From the NCBI RefSeq assembly GCF_002575655.3, contig NC_053039.3, positions 216,089,622 to 216,153,621 of the forward strand: a stretch of DNA of 64,000 nt, written 5' to 3'. Shown piece by piece: positions 56,210 through 64,000 of this stretch. The notes beneath the pieces were generated by a model, which was not told where the DNA came from, made no database searches, and saw only the letters and a program-made list of their open reading frames with translations. The translations under genes were made by a program, and so were the position numbers. This DNA is from Aegilops tauschii subsp. strangulata (Eukaryota > Streptophyta > Magnoliopsida > Poales > Poaceae). Every line of letters begins with the position of its first letter. Position 1 is the first letter of the stretch.

Positions 56210-57745
56210 ACCTTTGCTTGTCCTCAAGCAATTCAGTTGATAAACTGAAAGTGATAAATAAAAACTTTTACAAACTCTGTTTGCTCTTGTTGCAAATATG
56301 TAAAGCCAGCATTCGAGTTTTCAGCAAAGATTATGAACTGACGTTATTCACAATAACACTTAGGTCTCATGTTTACTCATATCAATGGCATAATCAACTA
56401 GAGAACAATAATATTAAATCTCGGATGACAACACTTTCTCAAAACAATCGTAATATGATATAACAAGATGGTATCTCGCTAGCCCTTTCTGAGACCGCAA
56501 AACATAAATGCAGAGCACCTCTGAAGATCAAGGACTGACTAAACATTGTAATTCATGGTAAAAGAGATCCAGTCATAGTCATACTCAATGTAAATTAATA
56601 GTAATGGACGCAAATGACAGCTGTGCTCTCCAACTGGTGCTTTTTAATAAGAGGATGATGACTCAACATAAAAGTAAATAGATAGGCCCTTCGCAGAGGG
56701 AAGCAGGGATTTGTAGAGGTGCCAGAGCTCGATTTTGAAACAGAGATAAATAATATTTTGAGCGGCATACTTTCATTGTCAACATAACAACCGAGAGATC
56801 TCGATATCTTCCATGCTACACACATTATAGGCGGTTCCCAAGCAGAATGGTAAAGTTTATACTCCCCCACCACCAACAAGCATCAATCCATGGCTCGCCC
56901 GAAACAACGGGTGCCTCCAACTAACAACAGTCCTGGGGGAGTTTTGTTTGCAATTATTTTGATTTGATTTGAGCATGGGACTGGGCATCCCGGTGACCAG
57001 CCATTTTCTCGTGAGTGAGGAGCGGAGTCCACTCCTCTTGAGAATAACCCGCCTAGCATGGGAGATACAGACAACCCTAGTTGATACATGAGCTATTTGA
57101 GCATGCAAAACAGAATTTCATTTGAAGGTTTAGAGTTTGGCACATACAAATTTGCTTGGAACGACAGGTAGATACCGCATATAGGAAGGTATGGTGGACT
57201 CATATGGAATAACTTTGGGGTTTATGGAAGTGGATGCACAAGCAGTATTCCCGCTTAGTACAAGTGAAGGCTAGAAAGAGACTGGGAAGCGACCAACTAG
57301 AGAGGCGACAACAGTCATGAACATGCATTAAAATTAATAAACATTGAGTGCAAACATGAGTATGATATAATCCACCATGAACATAAATATCGTGGAGGCT
57401 ATGTTGATTTTGTTTCAACTACATGTGTGAACATGTGCCAAGTCAAGTCACTGGAATCATTCAAAGGAGGATACCACCCTATCATACCACATCACAAGCA
57501 TTTTAATAGCATGTTGGCATGCAAGGTAAACCATTATAAACTCCTAGAAAATTAAGCATGGCATGAGCAACTATAATCTCTAATTGTCATTGCAAACATG
57601 TTTCTTCATAATAGGCTGAATCAGGAATGATGAACTAATCATATTTACAAAAACAAGAGAGGTCGAGTTCATACCAGCTTCTCTCATCTCAATCAGTCCA
57701 TCATATATCGTCATTATTGCATTTCACTTGCATGGCTGAACGGTA

Positions 57746-57784
<39 letters not shown>

Positions 57785-58261
57785 GTGCACGTGCATTAGA
57801 CTAAGCTGGAATCTGCAAGCATTTAACACAAGGAGAAGACAAGGTAACATGGGCTCTTTGTTAAATCAACAATAATGCATATGAGAGCCACTTCAACATT
57901 TTCATTATGGTCTTATCCTCTCGACCCCCAAAGAAAAGAAAAGAAATAAAACTATTTACACGGGAAAGCTCCCAACAAGCAAAAGAAGAACGAGAAATCT
58001 TTTTGGGTTTTCTCTTAATTATTACTACTACAATCATGGAAAGTAAACTAGCTAAAAGCTACAACTAATAATTTTTTTGTTTTTTTTTCTGAAGGTTATT
58101 CAAACACACAAGAAGAAAGCGAGAAAAAGGAAAATAAACTAGCATGGATAGTACAATGAAAAAGTATGAGCACCGACAACTGGCATGAGTGTGTTAACAT
58201 GAATGTAATGTCGGTGAGAAATACGTACTCCCCCAAGCTTAGGCTTTTGGCCTAAGTTGGT
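56210..58261 (-). other. 3' untranslated interior of Athila-type element 2
   Basis: About 2 kb without a supported gene between the ATHILA-type ORF and the polypurine tract. It contains an (AAT)12 microsatellite (57748-57783) and, just downstream of the ORF stop, a second polypurine-like motif (58227-58242). GATAGGCCCTTCGCAGAGGG near 56680 matches ATATGCCCTTCGCATAGGG near 8241 in element 1, so the two 3' regions share ancestry. Confidence 0.65.
57748..57783. repeat. (AAT)12 microsatellite
   Basis: Uninterrupted AAT units in the 3' region of the element; likely length-polymorphic. Confidence 0.95.
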
Positions 58262-59271
58262 CTATGCCCATGGATCAAAGTTGTAGCTGGGGTCGTACTG
58301 AGATGCAGCAGCTATTGCCTCATGAGTTACAGCTTGGAGGTGAGCTGCCTCCATCCTCCTCTCATACTCGTCCGCCTCCTCCCTGGTTATAGTATATCTC
58401 CTTTTTGCCTGAAAGTCAAAGAAAGTAGGAGCAGGGAGAGCAACATGGACAGTGCGGCGCCTGTCAAACATTAGTCGGTACTGGAGAGGCTGTTCATTCC
58501 TCTCAATAAACTGATGGCGAACCATAGCATTATAATCTAAATAAGCAGGAGGCAATTCCATATCATTTTCATGTATGGGTATCTCAAGAAAATTAGCTAC
58601 ACGGGTTGCATAAATTCCACCGAACAAATCTCCATTAGTACTGTTATTATGCAACCTACGTGCAACAATGGCCCCCAAGTTGTATTATTTATCTCCTAAT
58701 ACGGCGCTCTTGAGAACACTAAGGTCAAAAACACACATGTGACATGCCTCGTCCTTGCCGTTAATGCTCTACCTATAAAGAGAGCAAAATAATGTATAGC
58801 AAGAAAATGAATGCTCCCTATGATAGCTTGTGTTATTTCTCTAGATTCCCCCACAGTGATACTAGCAAGAAAATCTTTAAACTCAGATTTGTGTGGTTCA
58901 CTAGCACTACCCCATTGCGGGAGTTTACAAGCAGTATTAAAATCTTCTAAGTCCATGGTATAAGATTTACCATAGAGATCAAATAGGACAGTGTGAGAAT
59001 TGCGTGAAGATGTAAATTTGAACCTTCTCACAAAGGAATTAGTTAGGTAATAATACTTAGGGCACTTATCTAGCATGAAGCCCTCGAGTTCAGCATTACA
59101 CACATATGCGTCAAATTCCGACTTAATTCCTGCTTGGACCATGAAATCTTCTGACGGCCATTCATAAGGCCGCACTTGAGCTTCTCTTGGTCATTCATGG
59201 TCCAGCTCACGTATTGCGGGCCTGGGTCCTTGCTTTCTTGAAGAACCACCTTGGTACATTTTCCTAAACAT
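58262..59271 (-). pseudogene. ATHILA-type ORF downstream of pol (element 2)
   Basis: The minus-strand ATG at 59271 opens MFRKMYQGGSSRKQGPRPAI; an in-frame TGA at 59191-59193 follows ELDHE. The frame then runs through RPYEWPSEDFMVQAGIKSEF, YYYLTNSFVRRFKFTSSRNS, FDLYGKSYTMDLEDFNTACK and LPQWGSASEPHKSEFKDFLA. Near 58700-58745 a frameshift moves it to the frame that ends at 58262 (AIVARRLHNNSTNGDLFGGI, YATRVANFLEIPIHENDMEL, then a Glu-rich helix). The arrangement resembles the ATHILA ORF protein family of plant Athila retroelements, whose role is unknown. Apart from one stop and one frameshift it is well preserved, although this element has no RT or integrase. Confidence 0.75.
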
Positions 59272-59649
59272 ATTTCTTCCTGTGAAAAATTTCTAAAATT
59301 TTTAGTAACTCAAAATAAAAGTGAACCAAACTCAACAAGATTGATAGCAACTACTCCCACAAGTGCCTAGAGACTATATCATGCATTAGAACTACTTGGG
59401 ACCAAATAAATTTGACATGCAAGCTCAAGAACAGGGTCACCTAGGAAGCAAAAATTTGCAATGAATAAAGCACTAGAACAAAAACTAATTGGACCATTGG
59501 AGGAGTCACATACCGAAGAACAATCCCCCAAAGCAGTTTTGTGAGTGGAGCTTTGAGCAAGGAGATTAAAAATGGCAGCAAGATGAGCTAGAACTCGTGC
59601 TTGAGCTGGTTGGTGATTTTTTCTGGAGGAAGAAAGAGTGTGTGGGTGC
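59272..59649 (-). other. Leader between LTR-like block and ATHILA-type ORF
   Basis: Non-coding by my reading. A minus-strand frame (59379-59672) starts MAPLHLFMHPHTLSSSRKNH but shows no family resemblance and overlaps the GC-rich block. Confidence 0.5.
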
Positions 59650-59900
59650 ATGAATAAGTGGAGGGGGGCCACCAGGGGCCCACGAGGCAGGGGCGCGCCC
59701 AGGGGGTGGGCGCGCCCTGGACCCTCGTGGCCAGGTGCTGGCTCCCCCTGATGTGTTCTCAGTGCCAGATATTCTTAAATATTCTATAAAAAATCATATT
59801 TCATTTTCAGGGCATTTGGAGAACTTTTATTTTCGGGGTATTTTTTTATTGCCAGGATAATTCAGAAAACAGACAGAAAAAACTATTTTTGCTTTATTTA
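59650..59900 (-). other. LTR-like block between protease remnant and ATHILA-type ORF
   Basis: A GC-rich foldback (GGCCCACGAGGCAGGGGCGCG ... GCGCGCCCTGGACCCTCGTGG, about 59679-59733) is followed by an AT-rich tail with TTTCAGGGCATTTGGAGAAC. This matches the order in the element's own LTR (55905-56060: foldback, then TTTCAGGTCATTCTGAG). Element 1 has the same arrangement at 9640-9895. Confidence 0.55.
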
Positions 59901-60057
59901 ATCTAAATAACAAAAAGTAAAAGGAGGGTACAGTGAGTTGTGCTTTCGAACTTCATCCATCTCATGCTCATCAAAAGGAATCCACTAACAAGGTTGATCA
60001 AGTCTTGTTAACAAACTCTTTTCAAATAACATGGAACCGGAGAAGTTTCGAATAACA
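59901..60057 (-). other. Spacer downstream of the protease remnant
   Basis: Stop-rich sequence in all frames. No RT, RNase H or integrase motif lies between the protease remnant and the LTR-like block. Confidence 0.6.
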
Positions 60058-60297
60058 CTAGGTTACCTCAACGGGGATATGCACATCCCCAACAATAAGA
60101 ATATCATACTTCTTCTTGATAGTAGGAAGAGGAAATTCAAAACCTCCAATAATAATCGTTAGAATTTTTCCAATAGAATTGATACTGTGGACTTGAGGTT
60201 GTTTCCTCGGAAAGTGTACCGTATGCTCATTACCATTAACATGAAAAGTGACATTGCCTTTGTTGCAATCAATAACAGCCCGTGCAGTATTCAGAAA
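60058..60297 (-). pseudogene. Protease-region C-terminal remnant of Athila-type element 2
   Basis: The minus-strand frame reads FLNTARAVIDCNKGNVTFHV, NGNEHTVHFPRKQPQVHSIN, then GGFEFPLPTIKKKYDILIVG and ends VGDVHIPVEVT* at 60058. FLNT-A-x-IDC is the segment after the retropepsin flap in Athila-clade pol. The frame ends by its own stop, and nothing of RT follows, so this looks like a family with a terminated or deleted pol. The upstream part is cut by the LTR at 60299. Confidence 0.7.
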
Positions 60298-60298
60298 G

Positions 60299-61122
60299 TG
60301 TTGTAGGGTGGAACCCTAAGTGGAGATCTTTCACGGATTGGAGGGGGAATCCCCAAGAACAAGATGAACACAAGAGAGAAAACACTCAAGAACAAGTCCA
60401 ATCACACATCCACTAGACTCACAATCACACAAGATCCACAAAGGTACAAGAACAACAAAGGGAAAGATACAAGGTAAAGTTCATCCCAAATCCAAAGGAG
60501 ATGAGGTCTTGATGATCCTATGATGGGGATCCTTCTCCAAGAGGAGGGCTTGATCTCCAAAAGGAGCTTCTCCAAGAGGAGGTCTTGTACTCCAATGGAG
60601 TCTTCTCTCTCAAGAGGAATCCCACAAGGGGAGGTACATGAGCTAAGCTCTATGATTTGTGTCTATTCTTAGCTCCCCTAGAAAGGAGGTGGAGGTGGTC
60701 TATTTATAGTCTAAGCCACGAAGGGGTAAGTGGGAGAGGGATACAAAGCCAAAGGCCCGCGGTTGCGCACACAGGCGGGGTGGTAGTACCGGACATCGGG
60801 CGGTAGTACCGCTTGGTGTGGGCGGTAGTACTGCTCATCCCGGACTTGGCTGATCTGCTTCTTCCGCCTTCTCTTCCATGCTTCCCTCGCGGATGGTGTA
60901 GGTGTTCCTTGGCTCTTGCACTCCTCCTTGATGTCCGCAGCATTCCGACAATACCTATGCATGCACACGAGAGGGGTGTCAAGTAGTATACCATCCTCGA
61001 AGGGGTCAAGTGAACACGTGTAAAGGAGATGATTCACCTTTATGTGTGTGAAGTAGATGTCGCACGTGTCACTTGACAAATGGACTCTTGACATGGTGAT
61101 GTCCGTAGGATGCTCCGCATCA
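60299..61122 (-). mobile_element. 3' LTR of gypsy element 3
   Basis: 824 bp in antisense orientation, TGTTGTAGGGTGG ... GCTCCGCATCA, with the polypurine tract on its right. Left flank GAAAG (60294-60298) is the candidate target duplication; its partner is outside the window. It contains short GGTAGTACCG repeats (60779-60835) and a TATA box on the minus strand at 60701-60708. Confidence 0.85.
60701..60708 (-). promoter_or_regulatory. TATA box of gypsy element 3 LTR
   Basis: Minus strand ACTATAAATAGACC. The long ORF stops (TAG, 60711-60713) three bases upstream of it, so U3 from the LTR edge to the TATA box is open reading frame. Confidence 0.65.
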
Positions 61123-62954
61123 TCCCCTCCCCCTTGGGAAAGATCCGACCTCGGATCGAAAACCAAATCACCATGGGAAAGAGATGGCGTCGCTGTGTAG
61201 TAGTTGACGCTCACCAAGTGCTTGTCATCTTGAAGCTCGAAATGGGCACTCTCCAAGGTCGCACCATCATGTGATTCCTTCAAAAGGAGCAAAGACAACA
61301 AACACTTGGAAAAACAAATGTGGTTAGCGTTAGTGCAAAACCAAGAATTCAAGAGGTGATTCACCAAACAAGTGTCGTCATCATGCAAAGCATAAGGTGT
61401 GACAAGGGATTGTGTCATGGCATGTAAGCACATAAATTGCGCATAATCAAGGTCATGGCACTCAACACAATAGAAAGAGCAATTGTTCATCATGTGTGAG
61501 GCAATCAAGTCAAGCATGTAGCAATCAATGGGACATGGCATGTGTGAAGTGATGACATTGTTGCAACCAAACATGTGAGAGGAACAAGTAATCCAAGGAT
61601 TGGATGCAACACACAAGGCATATATATCATGATGCATGGAACGGTGAAAATGACAAGTCGAAGCAAGATCTCTAACAAGTGTGCAATCAAGTGGTCCAAG
61701 ATGAACAATAAGTCTCATGGTGCAAGCAACACAAGTAGTATGATCCACAATATCCATGCTCATGGTTTGGGGGTTCTCAAAAGAGAATGATATCACCTTG
61801 AAAGCATGTCCTTGTGCGTCCTTCACAATGCCGAAACACAAGCAAAAGCGGTGTAGAAGCGCGTCGTGGTAGAATGTATGAGGCTCACTCTCAAGAGCTC
61901 GAATGGTCAACTCACGTGACGTGGAAGTCGACACAAAGTCCACGTATCCTACACATGCACACAACAACACAAAGAACGTATGCGCATGGTAGATGAACAC
62001 ATCATCCATCATGATGTGTATGTGCATGTGTGAATTAGCACAAGATAAGCATCTCTCAAAGAAATTTGATGCATGGTATAAGAACATGTCATCCATCATG
62101 AAATAATAGTTATTATGTATGACACGATGGGGACACAAATTGAGCATACAATTATATGGCACATCAATAGCATTTTTATTCATGGGAAGCATATTGTGCC
62201 CATAAGTATGAGGATCATGCAATGGATGGGATGGATCAAAATCTCCTATAATGTATGAGGAAACTATGGGGGTCTCCTCATGAGCAATAATGCAAACATC
62301 ATATCGAGGAAATGGACAACATCCAAAACAATGCATATCCGAAGCTAGGTGGTCATGGCATGGCATATTAGATAAATGATGCAAAGGGAGCATATCAATA
62401 TCATCACAAGAAAAACAAATGCCAATAACCATGGGCTTGTCATCTATGCCATAGGTGCAAATTGGGTTTATCTTGATGGCATATGCATAGTTACTACGAT
62501 GAGATTGCAAGTAAGACATATGGTTAATCTCATTCATAGCATATGACAAGTCAAGCGGGTTGTCAAACATGATGTGACCTAAAGAATTGTCACAAGAAAT
62601 CCTATGTAACATGGCATCACAACTAATAGACTCCACATGGCAATCATCATACTCATCATAAATGGGCAATAAATCATCACATGAGGAAGTCGCACTAGCA
62701 TGAAGCATGGAAATAGGTTGATCAACATCATGCAAGCAATCAATGGTAAGAATGTCCACTAGTGGGACTAGAGCATCACCTTCACCTATGTTACCTTGTT
62801 CATTCCACTCAAGTGTTGTAGGTGAGGTGGGAAAGACCAAATGGTGGTCATCTTCATCTTGATGGAACCATGTGGGGGGGTGCATCATATTCCACCATGG
62901 CCATCGTCTTGTCCAGAGGGAGGACGAAGTCATCACGAATCGGCGCGTCATCAT
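60711..62954 (-). CDS. Long ORF of unknown function in place of pol (gypsy element 3)
   Basis: 747 codons without a stop on the minus strand. No RT, protease or integrase motif is seen. The protein is unusually rich in His, Asp, Met and Cys and poor in Lys (for example CHDHLASDMHCFGCCPFPRY). It has an internal repeat: FMMDDMFLYHASNFF and IMMDDVFIYHAHTFF about 30 residues apart (near 62100-61980). Its first ~30 codons overlap the end of gag in another frame. Just after the overlap, near 62850, DEDDHHLVFPTSPTTLEWNE appears to continue gag, so the original was probably a single gag-plus-extension protein with one later frameshift. The last ~137 codons are encoded by the polypurine tract and U3 of the LTR and end next to the TATA box. 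Function unknown. Confidence 0.6.
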   Translation of the reverse strand: MMTRRFVMTSSSLWTRRWPWWNMMHPPTWFHQDEDDHHLVFPTSPTTLEWNEQGNIGEGDALVPLVDILTIDCLHDVDQPISMLHASATSSCDDLLPIYDEYDDCHVESISCDAMLHRISCDNSLGHIMFDNPLDLSYAMNEINHMSYLQSHRSNYAYAIKINPICTYGIDDKPMVIGICFSCDDIDMLPLHHLSNMPCHDHLASDMHCFGCCPFPRYDVCIIAHEETPIVSSYIIGDFDPSHPLHDPHTYGHNMLPMNKNAIDVPYNCMLNLCPHRVIHNNYYFMMDDMFLYHASNFFERCLSCANSHMHIHIMMDDVFIYHAHTFFVLLCACVGYVDFVSTSTSRELTIRALESEPHTFYHDALLHRFCLCFGIVKDAQGHAFKVISFSFENPQTMSMDIVDHTTCVACTMRLIVHLGPLDCTLVRDLASTCHFHRSMHHDIYALCVASNPWITCSSHMFGCNNVITSHMPCPIDCYMLDLIASHMMNNCSFYCVECHDLDYAQFMCLHAMTQSLVTPYALHDDDTCLVNHLLNSWFCTNANHICFSKCLLSLLLLKESHDGATLESAHFELQDDKHLVSVNYYTATPSLSHGDLVFDPRSDLSQGGGDDAEHPTDITMSRVHLSSDTCDIYFTHIKVNHLLYTCSLDPFEDGILLDTPLVCMHRYCRNAADIKEECKSQGTPTPSAREAWKRRRKKQISQVRDEQYYRPHQAVLPPDVRYYHPACVRNRGPLALYPSPTYPFVA
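61123..61139 (-). other. Polypurine tract of gypsy element 3
   Basis: Minus strand TTTCCCAAGGGGGAGGGGA next to the LTR terminus TGATGCGGAGC. It lies inside the long ORF (codons for GGG and neighbours). Confidence 0.75.
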
Positions 62955-63981
62955 ATATGGGACCTAGCACTAAATGAGAAGACACAATAGAGGTAGAGGT
63001 CAAGTTGTTAGAAATGCAAATGGCCTCATGAGACCTATCAACTATCCCACTCTCTCTATGTGGTGGTTCACTCACTCCCTCAAAATAGGTGCACTCAAAG
63101 TCACAATTGGTGGAGTCACTCATCTCACTCAAGTGGTGGGGGTTGTGGCCCTCCTCACATGGGAAGTGTGGCAACTCATCATATATGGGGCTAGTGGTGA
63201 ACTCACTCTCACTCTCAATATGGTGGCACAAGTCACTCAAGTCATCATACGTCGCCGTGGTCGAAGGGTAAATCCCATGCTCAACCGTCTCGTAGTCGTC
63301 GCCGTGGATGAAGGCCGAAGATGGCACATCATCGCTCTCCTCCATGACCGAAGGGAAAATCCCATGCTCGATCATCTCGTCATCGTCGCCCTGGATGATG
63401 GCCGAAGATGGCACATCATCACTCTTGCCTCCAAAGATGGAAGCATCATCCTTGCTCGCCACCTTGTCGCTCGCCTCCGAAGCTTGGTCCTTGAGGTTCT
63501 CTGTAGTCGTACACGTTGCCGCACCGTCTTGAAAAAGAGTCGAAGTAGACTCGGCATCATCAATGCCACAAAGAGGGATGGCGGCGAAGTCAAACTTGGG
63601 AGCATCATCTTGGAGCTCGTCGGGCTTGGACATCGTGGTGGTACTAGCCTCATGCTCGTCGTGTGGGAGCTTGGTCTTCGAGAAGTGTGCTTGGGGTCGA
63701 GAAGCCTTTGCCTTCATGATTTCTTGTTCCGCCTTGAGAGCACCAATGTAGTTGTCGTCGAGGGACTTGTAGTTCTCGAGGAGGATAGTCTTGGAGATGT
63801 CGTTGTTCAATCCCATCATGAAGTGGAACTTCATCGAAATGGGGTAGTCCACGCCGGCTCGTCGCAAGGCATTCTTCATCTCCTTGAAGTACTTGTCGAT
63901 GGACTTGGATCCATGGATGGTGTTCTCCAATTGGTGTCGAAGTTGTTTCATGTAGGTTGGAGGCACGAACTCTCGCCGCAA
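62854..63981 (-). CDS. gag of gypsy element 3
   Basis: The 375-codon minus-strand frame begins with the retrotransposon gag core (MRREFVPPTYMKQLRHQLEN, SIDKYFKEMKNALRRAGVDY, then MGLNNDISKTILLENYKSLD), which in this family packages RNA and builds the particle. The ATG at 63981 may be internal, because gag normally starts further upstream and the window ends there. After the core is a long acidic Ser/Asp-rich region with a tandem ~30-residue duplication (DDVPSSAIIQGDDDEMIEHG / DDVPSSAFIHGDDYETVEHG, about 63420-63240). No zinc knuckle is visible. The frame stops at 62854 and coding continues in another frame in the long ORF. Confidence 0.75.
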   Translation of the reverse strand: MRREFVPPTYMKQLRHQLENTIHGSKSIDKYFKEMKNALRRAGVDYPISMKFHFMMGLNNDISKTILLENYKSLDDNYIGALKAEQEIMKAKASRPQAHFSKTKLPHDEHEASTTTMSKPDELQDDAPKFDFAAIPLCGIDDAESTSTLFQDGAATCTTTENLKDQASEASDKVASKDDASIFGGKSDDVPSSAIIQGDDDEMIEHGIFPSVMEESDDVPSSAFIHGDDYETVEHGIYPSTTATYDDLSDLCHHIESESEFTTSPIYDELPHFPCEEGHNPHHLSEMSDSTNCDFECTYFEGVSEPPHRESGIVDRSHEAICISNNLTSTSIVSSHLVLGPIYDDAPIRDDFVLPLDKTMAMVEYDAPPHMVPSR

Positions 63982-64000
63982 AGCTCTCTTCGTCTTGCGC

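Larger units (their letters stand above)
60299..64000 (-). mobile_element. Gypsy-type element 3 with gag and a long unknown ORF (runs off window)
   Basis: Minus-strand element inserted in Athila-type element 2. It shows the 3' LTR, a polypurine tract, a long ORF region (60711-62954) and gag (62854-63981 and probably beyond). No protease, RT or integrase is visible before the polypurine tract. The 5' part and 5' LTR are beyond the right edge. Confidence 0.85.

Overview
This window is plant intergenic DNA made almost entirely of nested transposable elements. The organism is very probably a Triticeae grass (wheat, Aegilops or barley type). The evidence is the LTR termini (Sabrina-like TGATACGTCTCCAACGTATC), Athila-clade gypsy elements with tRNA-Asp primer sites, CACTA transposons starting CACTAC(A/G), a Thalos-like Stowaway MITE and a solo LTR of more than 3 kb. 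Family names are from memory of such sequences; no search was run. I see no intact host gene, tRNA, rRNA or CRISPR. Nearly every coding region belongs to a mobile element and is broken.

Layout. 1-4810: right part of a CACTA element with a ~505-bp tandem array, two broken gene-like ORFs and a tRNA-derived SINE. 4811-6141: decayed gypsy remnants. 6142-23081: a minus-strand Athila-type element with three disabled pol enzymes; a second gypsy element (14130-21951) sits inside its gag, and its 5' LTR is cut by a CACTA. 23082-38222: that CACTA (Caspar-like), with a broken Ptta/En/Spm-type ORF, split by a Sabrina-like element (24041-34480) that itself carries a 3.4-kb solo LTR (26355-29778). 38223-40140: 5' LTR and gag start of a second Sabrina-like element, entered at 40141 by a third CACTA. 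That CACTA is entered at 44000 by a minus-strand Athila-type LTR, which holds a solo LTR in reverse. Part of this nest (39402-47463) is duplicated in tandem (47464-55504). 56194-60298: interior of the second Athila-type element (ATHILA-type ORF kept, RT and integrase absent). 60299-64000: a further minus-strand gypsy element whose gag continues into a very long domain-free ORF where pol would be expected.

The insertion order can be read from target-site duplications: CTAAC around Sabrina-1, AGAGG around solo LTR 1, GTGAA around solo LTR 2. The most notable structures are the recent ~8.05-kb tandem duplication with a 6-bp microhomology junction, a perfect 62-bp inverted repeat carrying a B3-like peptide on both arms, a 16-bp (not 5-bp) flank duplication around one retroelement, polyproteins that read through the polypurine tract into U3, LTR-like blocks between pol and the 3' ORF in two Athila-type elements, and duplicated polypurine-tract motifs.
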